Assembly (NCBI RefSeq): GCF_014805685.1
Contig: NC_060906.1
Span: forward strand, 4,155,289-4,219,288
DNA length: 64,000 nt
Direction of reading: 5' to 3'
DNA from: Silurus meridionalis
Lineage: Eukaryota > Chordata > Actinopteri > Siluriformes > Siluridae
How positions within the stretch are numbered: position 1 is the stretch's first letter; every line of letters starts with the position of its first letter. This document shows, one piece after another, positions 38,821 through 49,295 of this stretch. The position numbers and the translations under genes are program-made. Below the pieces are notes generated by a model, which saw only the letters and a list, made by a program, of their open reading frames with translations, made no database searches and was not told the origin of the DNA.

Positions 38821-39006
38821 CAGCAGACTTTCCCCTCGGCCCGGTTCTTTTGCTGTATTCGAGTCGGATAGCTGAGTTTTCCATGCCCGGAGCAGCAGCT
38901 GATCATTTACCGACACTGCCGCAGTCAAACCCGAAACAGCCCGGGAGTAATGTGCAGCGCGTGCCGGAGCTGGTGATTTAATCTCCATATGTTCTGAAAT
39001 GTTCAC
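38821..39006 (-). promoter_or_regulatory. Likely 5'UTR exon and promoter region of the - strand NLR gene
   Basis: A CpG-richer block that ends, on the - strand, with CTGCTGCAG and a strong donor GTAAGAATC at 38820. The matching acceptor (TTTACAG) lies before GTTCCTCTGTAGCAG, 15-25 bases upstream of the first coding ATG at 37013. An upstream ORF opens near 39006 (MNISEHMEIKS...), crosses the junction and stops at the TAG just before that ATG, so this transcript would carry a uORF. The transcription start was not identified. Confidence 0.5.
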
Positions 39007-39960
39007 CTTTGTTCATATTCCTTCAATAAACTTTACAACCACTCGAAATGATATGACAGTAAATGTAGGCAATAAATTCAATCTTTAACCCATGTGACTT
39101 CCCTTATATGTATAATGCAAAAAGATCATTTATTTTTATATTTATCCAATAATGGTTGCTAATGATTAAAGAAACACAAAAAGATATTTAAAAAAAAATA
39201 TTTATTTATTAATTGCACAAGTACACTGAAAAAAAAATATATTATGTTCCTTAGAAAATGTAACATAAATTAATCAAGCTGTTTTAATTGATTATAATGT
39301 TTTTTTGTCTACTTAACATATTTATCTTTATCTAAAGTATATTGTTTGTAATTAAAACAAGCCAATTTCATTCATTTAACAGTAACTATAAAAAAATTGA
39401 AGACCCAAATTCTGACACACACTGGTTTGCGCATGCTCACCTTGTTCTTGATGTTTCTTTACCGCCATTGCAAGTTCCTGAGCTGAAATTGTTCTTTCCC
39501 TCGTGACCCATGGACCTGCAGTTAAAAATTCAGATTTTGGTAAGGCAACTTAAATTTTATTTCACGTTGTATGTGTGGTTCAACAGTGTATATACCATTA
39601 AAGTGTGTTAAACGAGTAGTTCTGGTGATTACCTTTATGCTATGATATATTACTTTTAGCTAACGTAGCTTAACTTAAGTGTAGTCAAATGTAAATTTAG
39701 CTTACATCAAAGCTACAAGTTAACGGTACAATCTTGTTGCATAACGAATAAGGAATCGACTGCCTCCGGCAAATCTGGTGGCTACCTCCAGAAAAACCCA
39801 AATTCTGGTGTACATTTCTCCACACTAGTGAAGAAGCAGTGCGTCTGCTCATTTTATCAACTGTGGTCAGCCCAGATAAATGCTGAATTCCAGCATATAA
39901 CAACTATTCTACTTGAGACAAACTTCATGTCTCAGTTTTAGATCAGCTGACATGCTGTAT
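39007..39960. other. Intergenic spacer, no clear gene
   Basis: AT-rich. This spacer separates the divergent sides: the - strand NLR gene to the left and + strand fragments to the right. Small ORFs (such as 39697-39903) have no recognisable motif. Confidence 0.35.
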
Positions 39961-39984
39961 TAATAAAGAATGGAGGTGTTTCTG

Positions 39985-40255
39985 AAAAGGAACTAACCAA
40001 ATATCTGGAGATTTTTAAAAGGTAAGTACTGTACGTGTACTGGACTCTCATTTTGGAACTCTTGCAATGTAACATTACTGACTTGTCTAAACCACAGTGC
40101 CTTGTTGAGAAACATTGACAGATTAGTCAACTTTTGTTTCAATCATTGTTATCTTACACAGGAAAGTGATGTCAACTGTGAAAGAGCAGTTGTCTTCAGG
40201 GCACTTTGTCTACCTAGGTGAAGATGATAGACATCTTAATCGGCGGTATAGAGTA
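39985..40255 (+). CDS. Two-exon fragment of an unrecognised protein
   Basis: Block 1 ends KELTKYLEIFKR at 40021 with donor GTAAGTA. Block 2 starts after an ACACAG acceptor (about 40162) and reads KVMSTVKEQLSSGHFVYLGE, then DDRHLNRRYR, with donor-like GTAAGTG at 40255. The junction phase fits. No family recognised. The downstream part is cut by an LTR-like sequence whose TGTCAGG start overlaps the donor, so the gene is probably a truncated relic. Confidence 0.3.
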
Positions 40256-40257
40256 AG

Positions 40258-40800
40258 TGTCAGGATCTGGGAGTGGTCCTATGACTGTGCTTACTGTGTT
40301 TCGCCACCAGATGCCGCCAGTGTGCCCATACTCTCTACTCCCTAGCCCTACTCCCTCCTGCCTAAACTGTGTTTATCGTCTCCCCTGTGTCTTGTGAGCT
40401 CTCTGTATTTAAGGTCCTCCTTTTTTATGTTCTTGTTGGTGCATTAATTTACTTTACGTCTGTTTTAGGAGCTGATGTGTTTCTTCAGATGTAATGTGAC
40501 CCTCTTTCTGAGCATGTTTATGAATCTTTTTTTTGTGTGTCTTTTTTTTTTAGCTTGTCTGCGTGCTGTTTTTGGTTCTTTTGTCTTCTCTGATTTGCTA
40601 TGCTTAGTCATAAATTACATGATTTCATGTAACATCTGGTGTTGTGAGTTCTGCTTTTCTTGAGCTGTCTTTTCTCAAGTTGTCCCTTTGAAAGACTTTG
40701 TGTTTGAGTTTGTCTTGCTTTTGCTTTATTTAGCTTGTGGGTATTGTGTAAAATTAGAAGAGACTTTTAGTATTTTTGTTAATGATGAAATGAAATAAAA
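40258..40800 (+). mobile_element. LTR-like repeat (solo)
   Basis: Opens TGTCAGGATCTGGGAGTGGT and has GTATTTAAGGTCCTCC as a TATA-like box near 40405. T-rich sequence follows, with an AATAAA at about 40793. It resembles a solo LTR by its TG start, promoter-like interior and poly(A) signal. The 3' border and target duplication were not established. Confidence 0.4.
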
Positions 40801-42030
40801 AGGACAGTGGGACAGAGAACACGAGGGAAGACACCAATAATATTATACACCTTATCAGATTGAGAACAGACACAGTTACACTCAACTAAGAATAGAGCAT
40901 TCAGGTGTAAATTATTCACTACATATTATCAGAAAACACAAAATATATTTTTGAAAAGGAATCAGGAGGAAACTGTAGTCAGGAGAAAGCAGTTGAATGA
41001 GATCTCCTTTACTATAAAACAAATGAAAATAACAAATCTAAACTTGTGACCAGCCGCTTGTGACCTGCGACAACCGCTTTTCAAAAATGGTCCAGGATGA
41101 GCACACAGCAAATTTACTGGAGTTAAATTTATGGTGTACATTTTTTGGTGTTGCCCAGTGTTAAACCCGGAGTACATTTTAATTCTCAAGTGTTAAACTG
41201 CATCTATAAAAAGAGTTATTTTCAGAGTTAAACTTTTAACTCTGTAAGCAGTGCATTTTCCACAATCCTTAACGGCTCTTCATTTGGAAGACCACAAGGA
41301 GATGAGTACGCAGTTCAAAGGTAACGTTAGCTATGTTTGCATCATCTTTTAATAAATTGTGTGGTGTATTTGGTGTAATTATATTTATTAAAAGAAATAC
41401 GTTTGTTTTACATGTTTTTATAAAGAAGCTGCATGGATTTCGTTGGATTGGAGTTCGTTTATATCTGAGCACCACGCGCATCAGGTAAGCCTAAGTGAAT
41501 AAACACGTGGATTAGCTTCAAATATTACATAGCAAATATACGCGAATGCCATTATTTCTTGATAAACTATATGTTGTAAATGTATTAGTATTTAGTGATC
41601 TTACACAGTGTGTACCTTTCCGAAAGATCATTAGAGGTTAAATGACGGTGTAACTTATTTGTTTGATCAATCGCTATGCACTATTTTAATTTGACAGTTT
41701 TATTTTCATACTGGTTGTTTTGTAAATGTATTAAAGTAGCAACGAGCCAGCGGTTTCCCGGTCTTTGTTTGAAAAAGACGCGAGTCGCGTGCTTTCGCAA
41801 ACAAGTGGCGCATGCGAGTTAAGAACAGATGCTAACGCACCAACATTAGTTTTAAGTTAAATGTTAAACGTATTACAAGTCGTATGGTCTTTGTGGCCTG
41901 TAATGATACATGTGACGTTACCTAAAGAAAGCATACCGAATGAACAGTTTTTGTATCAAACGTTGAACGATTTATGATTAAGTTAATGGTTTGGTGTTTT
42001 TGTTTTCACTAGTAACAATACTGTTCACAG
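40801..42030. other. Spacer with a possible interspersed repeat and 5' region of the next gene
   Basis: Near 41090-41235 is a repeat-like block with several GTGTTAAA motifs. From 41270 to 41490 short GT-bounded segments could be untranslated exons of the following gene (for example the segment before GGTAACG at 41321), but no coding evidence supports this. Confidence 0.3.
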
Positions 42031-44050
42031 TAATCTACGGAGGAAGGAAAAAGCTGATAAAAGTAGATGGAGCAGATTACACTAGTTTAATGACTCAAGG
42101 TATGTAATTTAAATTAATTAAAAATGTACTCTGTTATATTGATGCTTATTGCACTGTAGCATGCTATCAGTTGTTTTGTTTTTAGAATAAATCTCTCTGT
42201 CTCCTTTTATCCACAGTTAAGAAGAAATTTTCAATAAGTGAGAACGATCTGATGTTACAAGATGACACTGGTGTTGAGGTGGATGAAGATGTATTCACTG
42301 ACTTGCTGGAGGAGAGATCACATGATATCCTATGGAGAGTTTTTGACAAAGATTCCGGTAGTTGTGGCTGTGATGTACAGAAATGGATATACATTTAAAT
42401 AGTAAAAAGAAAAACTAGAAGGAACTACAACAGTTATATGCTGTAGAGCTTTCCCTAACCTACTGTAGATTTTGAGATTAAAAACATGATCAAACATTGA
42501 GATTTCCTCATTCTAAGTATTTTTAAAACATCTTGTTGACAACCATTTAGAAATTGATCATAAAATGAGTCATACTTTTAATTTAATGTCTTAAATGTTT
42601 GTATGTTTGTTTAAAGTTTCTATTTATTTTGCTTCCAGAATGCTCAGTCCTCAATTCTTCCTGTAGCTCACAAACTGACACTCTCTCAGTGTCGTCTGAG
42701 ACTGATGAAAGTGCTGGACCAAGCTCCAAGAGACCTCGTCTTGATGGACTTTTTGAGGCAAAACAGGTAAAAAATCATAATTTACTAGCTGGATTGTATA
42801 GCAGTTATTGACTTTGTAATATTATGAATGCATTACAGAACACAGTGTCTTTGATTATAGTTTGTTAGAAACATTTTAGTGGAAAATGCTGAAGGACCTG
42901 CGATTTTGGATGAATATAAAGAACATGGAAAACTCACAGACTCAGCCCGGCGACACTTGGTTAACATTGTTGTTGCGCACATTACTGACAAAGAAGGGTA
43001 AGCATCGTTTAAACTAGATAAGTTCATATTTGAATATTGTTATTGTTCTTTTTAAAGCCGTGTCCCTTCTAAAGAAACAAAAACTCGTTGTGCCTTGGGA
43101 ATTGTAACTCTGTTCCCATCACTGAAGGATCCATACTCAAGAACTGGATATGTAAGTACTTAACATCTTATTCATTGTTATAAATACCTAATAGGAAAAT
43201 TTTAAATGAAATTTATTATGGCTTTAAGGAACTCTTCTCACTTTCTCAGCCATGCCTAGAACAATGACAAGTTAAGAATTGTTTGATTTGATCATCAGCT
43301 TTTTTTTTGTTTTGTTTTTATGCAAAGGAACATTTTTATGACCCTAAGAGCAACCAAGGATACATATCTTGGCGACTCAAAACAGTTCTGGGCAAAGCAA
43401 ACACCATGGTGGACACCACAGCAAGAAGGATGCCAGGTCAAGTGGAACATCAGACAGTGAGGGCAGTGGAGGACCAACAGCTTATAGAGAAACTTGCAAC
43501 CATTTGGAACTGCAGTTAGAGGGTGATCAATGCAAAGAAGCGATATCTTTCATGAATCATTGTGCAGAAAAGGACCTGATTTTTGAGAAGATGAAAGCCA
43601 CATTCAAGCACAGACAGCTCCTTATTCATGATGCAGCAAAGTCCAATACAGTGCTTTCAGTTTTTCCACGATTTCTTGACACCTAGGGATTGGTAAGATA
43701 CAGATGATGAGTACAATGATGGGAGAAAATATAGCTCATGTGAAAAACTGTGTTGTCTAGGACCTGTATTGTTTAGTAATGTTAATTCATATTTGTTGCA
43801 GATACTTCAAGATTTTGATGTCCAATTTGGAACAGAAACATCCTCCAGACTTCTTGAACAATGGGACAGTCTGAAGCCCAAGATCATTGCAGAAGCAAGA
43901 NNNNNNNNNNNNNNNNNNNNNNNNNNNNNNNNNNNNNNNNNNNNNNNNNNNNNNNNNNNNNNNNNNNNNNNNNNNNNNNNNNNNNNNNNNNNNNNNNNNN
44001 GAAGCAGTGAGATTCATGTCCAACAACAAGCAGTGCAGAAGAAAAGTGGG
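42031..44050 (+). pseudogene. SAMD3-like fish gene, broken and interrupted by an assembly gap
   Basis: Consecutive blocks with compatible phases: 42031-42099 (IYGGRKKLIKVDGADYTSLM), 42217-42357 (KKKFSISENDLMLQDDTGVE, then DEDVFTDLLEERSHDILWRV), 42639-42766 (Ser-rich, SSKRPRLDGLFEAKQ), 42861-42997 (FVRNILVENAEGPAILDEYK), 43058-43151 (TKTRCALGIVTLFPSLKDPY), 43328-about 43692, and from 43801 (QDFDVQFGTETSSRLLEQW) into the Ns. The first two blocks resemble a ubiquitin-like/CIDE-N-type beta-grasp domain. The whole matches, from memory, fish proteins named sterile alpha motif domain-containing 3-like, with no SAM visible here. The frame changes inside the 43328 block (ANTMVDTTARRM versus DARSSGTSDSEG), and an in-frame TAG at 43684-43686 lies just before the next junction. 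Either a pseudogene or assembly error beside the gap. Confidence 0.5.
43901..44000. other. Assembly gap (100 Ns)
   Basis: Exactly 100 Ns, a conventional placeholder for a gap of unknown size. It falls within coding sequence of the SAMD3-like gene, so missing exons are possible. Confidence 0.99.
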
Positions 44051-45690
44051 TGAGTTTCTCCTAGAAACGACTTTATATCGGAATAATGCGTTTGTGTTTT
44101 CTATGTAATGGAGTTTGTGGAAAGACCGCAGGGAAACTGCGGCACAGCAGCCGAAATGGAGGACAACAGTTTCTGTCCAAATTCCTCATTTGGATTTGAT
44201 GATGTTCTGAGTTTATTGAGGAGGATCTGACATGAGAACACTGGGATTGTTTGGTTGTTCCAAGCTGATCCTGGAGTTGTTGTCATGCTCAGGATGATTT
44301 CCCGTAAACAGGAGCAGATCATGGCTTTCTAAGCGGAGGAGATACAGGAAGTGTGGAGCAGATACATGTTCATGAAGACATGAGCTTTCCGAATTCAGTG
44401 CTGAATGCGGGATCCACTGGATCCTTTATCACAGCATAGATTCCTGCAGGATAGATGGGCTTTTCTCCTGTTTCCTTCATCACGTGACCTGGAGATTTTC
44501 CCATACACATATAAGACAGAGACCCTCACTGACCGATTCTGCTTTAACTTCTTTATCTAGTAGCCCAATTTCCACTGGTACCCTGTTGCTAACAATTCTT
44601 GTGGTGGTCGTTGGTAACCCGGGCCTCAAGCGATCCCCTATGAAATTTTGATTCATTATCCGAATATTTGATTTGTCAAGATTTATGCTGGATGTCCTTC
44701 ATAACACAACCCTCTACATTTATCCGGGCTTGAGACCGACACTAAGAGTGACCTGGCTTGTGCAACCCTAATGGGTTAACGTTAAAGACTATATTATTTC
44801 TACTAATCATCAAAATATCTCACATTTTTTTGTAGGGTTATTGCTATTATGACTTGCAGCCATGGACCAAAGCGGCCAATGAGATGTATGTGTCCATGTC
44901 TATGTCTATGGCTTTCACCTCTAATGGGATTAGAGGAAGATTTTCCCCCAGTTTTAACTGCATGTTCTTTTTATGTCTTCTAGGAATGTGACTGATGCCA
45001 GCAGAGGAGATCTGCATCTTCAGGACTGTGCGTGTACACGAGCATTGAAAAATGGAGATCCCTGATCAGGGGACAGATCATGTGACCTCACCCTCAAAAG
45101 ACTGGTAACCTGCCATGTTCTAGTATTTTACTAATGAACTGTTCATATCTGCATTATGGAGTTGCTATAGAAATAATAACTAATATCTGTGGTAAGAATA
45201 AATCTTTAGCACTCACTTGAAAAAGTGGTTGATGAAATAATGTCCCACAACTGTTTATTTTTTGCCTTTTGATTAGTTTTTGTATTTATACTCCCATGTT
45301 TCCATTGTCTCTTTGTGAAGACCTGTTTGTTCCTGCTCTTAGCCTATTTCAGGCATGGTAGCATTTGTATATAAACAGCACTATGGAGATCTGTAACATC
45401 CCATAATTACCATAGTTAAAATCACAGTTAATGGCTGCACTTCACAGTCATTAGCAACTATTTAGAATATATGTTTACAATATGTTGGGAGCCGCTAGGA
45501 TGTATGCATCTCCTGCCTTGGGTCAGTTTAGAGGGCAGATTTATTCTGTATTTGTGGTGTTTTAAAACCTAGTTTTAACTCTTGTCTCTCTCCTTTTGAT
45601 TGGCGTTGGCCGACACTGAAACAGAGTGTACAGCACCCTCCGTCCTCCACTCATGAACCAGTGCTCATGCATGCACCTGTTGCCACAAAC
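44051..45690. other. No convincing gene after the gap
   Basis: Short coding-like scraps only. No recognisable domain on either strand and no clear repeat borders. Possibly the decayed 3' part of the SAMD3-like gene. Confidence 0.3.
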
Positions 45691-45693
45691 ATA

Positions 45694-47248
45694 CACTGGA
45701 GATCAAAGTTAGAGAACAATTTATAAACAATTGAACAATTCTGAAATAATGTCATCTTCACTGCTCAACAGTTGGAGTTTTTGTCCTGTCTATACCATGC
45801 TACCAGAACACCTTTACCACAAAATAACTATAAAAAAATATTATTTTGCAGAAAACACACTAATCAAAATGAGAGAACAACAATGACTGTAGCATGGAAA
45901 AAGATTACAACAAAATCTTCTGAAGGTTACAACAGTCAGCAATTAGTGGGAAGTGTACAGGCCTCTGCTCTGAATGACTTCAGCACATCTGCAGCCACAG
46001 GACAGCACCAGTCTCTCACACTGCTCTGGTGTGATTATGGTCCACTCTTCTTCCAGTCTCCTCCACAGTTCGGTGACTGTAGTGGGTTTCTTGGCCATAA
46101 CTTTCTCACCAAGGATTTTCCAAAAGGTTCTCTATTGGGTTGAGATCAGGACTCTGAGCAGGCCATGTCATTATTTCAATGTTTTCAGTTTAAAGGAACT
46201 GCTTTACCTGTTTTGCTGTGTGACATGGAGCGTTGTTCTGCATGACCACTGTGGGCTGATTGGGTGATGAACACAGGGAAGGAACCATATGTTGTTGAAG
46301 AAGGTTCGGATAAACATTTGCATTCACTCTGCCATGTAGCTGTATAAGAGGCCCAACTCCTGCTGCAGAAAACATGCCCCAAACCATGACACTTCCTCCT
46401 CCACTTTTCACTGACTTCTTTACACACTTTGGGTTCAGTCTTTCTCCAGTTTGTCGCCGAACATAATGTTTTCCATCGGACCCAAATAAATTAAACTTGC
46501 TTTCATCACTGAAGTGAACTTTGGACCAGTTCTCCTCTGTCCACACAACCTGCTCCTCAGCAAAGCTTAGTCAAGCCTTTTGATTCTTTCTGCTAATGAG
46601 AGGTTTGGTCACTGCAGAGTGGGCTTTCAGACGGGACAGATCCTTACCCTGTTCAGCGCTGAACTGGTGAGCAATTCCAGCTGCAGTGTGGAAACGAAGC
46701 CCATTGAGATCCTCCGCAGTATCCTGTCCTCTCTTGTATTTGTCTTCCGTGGACGACCAGCCTTCTTGGCGGACTTAAATGAGTTTGTGATGTTGTAAAG
46801 ATTTAATATTCTTGAAATCACAGATTTGGAACGACCAACTTGTCTTGCTATGGCTGATAGGGTCATCCCTTTGGCCTTCATCTGGACAACCTGCTGCCAG
46901 GGGCTTTCAGTCACTTTAGAACGGCCCACCATCTTGCAGAGTCAGTGAAACTGGAATTTAGGCTGCCAGTTAAATAGGGGTTGACAGATAATCAAGGAAA
47001 TCAGCACCAGGTGCCAGATTAACACCAATAACTGGGAGGTATCTGAAAGTGTTCTCTCATTTTGATCAGTGTGTTTTCTGCAAAATAATGTTTTTTTTTT
47101 AAATGCCTTAGTTATTTTGTGGAAAAGGTGTTCTGGTAGCATGGTATAGACAGGACAAAAACTCCTTCAACTGTTGAGCAGTAAAGATGACATTATTTCA
47201 GAATTGATCAATTGTTTATAAATTGTTCTCTAATTTTGATCGCCAGTG
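45694..47248 (-). mobile_element. Tc1-family transposon with long TIRs, inactivated
   Basis: 1555 bp. The left end is CACTGGAGATCAAAGTTAGA and the right end is the inverted copy (ATTTTGATCGCCAGTG). The inverted similarity runs for about 190 bp, through ACCATGCTACCAGAACACC and the TTTTGCAGAAAACACACT region. TA flanks both ends (45692-45693 and 47249-47250). It belongs to a family distinct from the copy at 29-31 kb (different ends, long TIRs). Confidence 0.9.
46120..46932 (-). pseudogene. Tc1-family transposase, dead copy
   Basis: The N-terminus from 46932 reads MVGRSKVTESPWQQVVQMKA with helix-turn-helix (AIARQVGRSKSVISRILNLY) and AGRPRKT. The frame is lost near 46640 and recovered by 46546 (WSKVHFSDESKFNLFGSDG, holding the first catalytic Asp). 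The second catalytic Asp is replaced: VVMQNNAPCHTAK has N where QDN is expected. The frame then stops (TAA after KQVKQFL, about 46191). The third motif [13 protein letters not shown] is readable beyond the stop (about 46130-46165). Three independent lesions make it inactive. Confidence 0.88.
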
Positions 47249-47511
47249 TATATACTGTAAAGTTTATACATTGCAGTAGTGTCAATTGCTCTGTTTTGCT
47301 AAATTAAGTACTGTAATGAATTATATTAACAGATTAGTGTATACTACTCCATAGTTATCACCATTCTTTAAGACTCCTGGGTAAGCTTGGCCATTGCTCA
47401 ACTTACCATATTTTCAAGTTATGATGGGGTCATTGTCACACATATCCATCGTTATTCAGGGAACAACCTGTATTTATAAAAGTTACAATGAATTACAAAT
47501 AATGTCAAATC

Positions 47512-47790
47512 CTTTTCTTTTTCTTTCGGCTGCTCCCATTAGGGGGCACCACAGCGGGTCATCCGTCTCCATACCCCCCTGTCCTCTACATCTGCCTCTT
47601 TCACACCAACTACCTGCATGTCTTCCCTCACCACATCCATAAACCACCTCTTTGACCTTTGTCTTTTCCTCCTTCCTGGTGTCTCCATCCTCCTGTGTTT
47701 TACTCAATGCCACTGTCTCTAATCCATACAACATCTCAGGTCTCACCACAGTCCTATAAACTTTCCCTTTCACTCTCACAGATACTCTTC
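47512..47790 (-). mobile_element. 3' end of an RTE-like LINE ORF
   Basis: - strand reads VKGKVYRTVVRPEMLYGLET, typical of the RT-to-C-terminus link in RTE/BovB-type elements, followed by a deleted segment. Then, in another frame, come tail motifs corresponding to the V..GCG.GRHAGSW codons and TRC-AP-WEQPKEKEK. Short, internally deleted, no complete domain. Confidence 0.55.
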
Positions 47791-47850
47791 TAACAGATAA
47801 TGTCTAAAATACTAAAGTAAAATTTAGTATAAATTAAATAAAAATGTAGT

Positions 47851-47925
47851 TCTTATCTTATCTTATCTTATCTTATCTTATCTTATCTTATCTTATCTTA
47901 TCTTATCTTATCTTATCTTATCTTA
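47851..47925. repeat. (TCTTA)n microsatellite
   Basis: Fifteen uninterrupted TCTTA units. A short (ACT)n run follows at 47972-47993. Confidence 0.97.
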
Positions 47926-48310
47926 TAAAATGCTAATATAAGCAACAAAACCCCACAGTAATACAATATCTACTACTACTACTACTACTACTAATAATAA
48001 TAATAAGCAGCATAATCAGTGTATCAAATTTCAAAATGGTTCTCTTTGACCTTCAAAGACACCTTATTCAGAACAAGAAAAAAAAAGTATTATTATTACT
48101 ATTATTAATTAATTGATTTATTTATTTTGATACCACTTCCCAAAACCATGTCAGTAGGTCTAAACAATGATCAGTTATTTTGAAAATAAAAAAAAAATTG
48201 TTTCCTAAACAGATTTTGTTGTTTGTTAGTAAAAAAGTTGTGTTTATAAAAAAATAATCTTGCAGTCAAACAGTAAAGAGTCAACATGAGGCAATAATTA
48301 AAGCCATGAT

Positions 48311-48446
48311 ATGAGACGAGACATGAGGAAAGATGTGCATTACCACGAGTGTGTGTGTGTGTGTGTGTCTGCATTAGGAAAGATGTGCGTTACCACAAGT
48401 GTGTATGTGTCCCTACATGAGTGCGAGAAAATATGTGCATTACCGC

Positions 48447-48502
<56 letters not shown>

Positions 48503-48914
48503 GTGAGTGTGTCCCTGCATGGGGAAAGATGTGTGTGGCAGCGTGGGCGTGGCAGAGCGTCGGTTTGTGAATGGAGAGCGGGGCCGGGAGCAGGTAGGCG
48601 GGGGATTGCCTCACCTGAAGCCAATATGACCTAATAAGTGTTCTCTGTTTTACAGTGATCGGGGGGTGCATTTAAGGAGGAGAGAGTGTGTGTGGGACGG
48701 TTGGTGTGTGTACGCGCGTGAGCCAGAAGACGTGCTGCATGAGACACTAAAACAAACATACACGCAAACCTATAATAAAAGTGGCTGTGAAGATTTTACA
48801 CCTGACCTGTTGTGGCGTTACTTCTTCCCGCATCTATACGCTCTCCCACAATGTGTGTTACCGCAAGTGCGTGTGTGCGCGCGTGCGTCTGCATGAGGAC
48901 AGATGTGCGTTACC

Positions 48915-48958
<44 letters not shown>

Positions 48959-48990
48959 CCCTGCATGAGTACGAGGAAAGATGTGCGTTA

Positions 48991-49031
<41 letters not shown>

Positions 49032-49060
49032 AGCATGAGTATGAGAAAAGGTGTTTTTTT
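48311..49060. repeat. GT-rich compound minisatellite
   Basis: Repeated units built on GAGGAAAGATGTGCGTTACC, then GCAAGTGTGTGTGTG, occur at least six times (48325, 48380, 48430, 48860, 48900, 48975). They are separated by variable GT runs and by an LTR-like insertion at 48534-48840. All long ORFs here are repeat artefacts. Confidence 0.85.
48534..48840 (+). mobile_element. LTR-like repeat R2, copy 1
   Basis: Starts TGTGGCAGCGTGGGCGTGGC, contains the TATA-like CATTTAAGGAGG (48669) and the poly(A) signal-like AATAAAAGTGGCTGTGAAG (48774). Homologous to the inverted copy at 53940-53700, which has TGTGGCAGTGGGGGCGTGGC and AATAAAAGTGGCTG. It interrupts the GT minisatellite. Confidence 0.55.
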
Positions 49061-49295
49061 GTGTTTTGTTAAGGTAAATCTGCAAACTGTTCTCAGAAAG
49101 TGTGTGTCGCAACGTTGCCATAAAATCGCACAAACTAACATCAAATTGTGATGCTATATATCACACAACACTATTTCAAGTTAAATGTAATACATTTGAG
49201 GAGTTAACAGAAATATTGTGATATGATTCAAATTCATCTACAAATTTTTAAACAATGTAATTCTGTCTCATGTCCATTTCTATTATTTTAAACAG

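Noticed and set aside
48311..49144. Several long ORFs of VCVC and THTH repeats
   Set aside because: Artefacts of GT/CA minisatellites.
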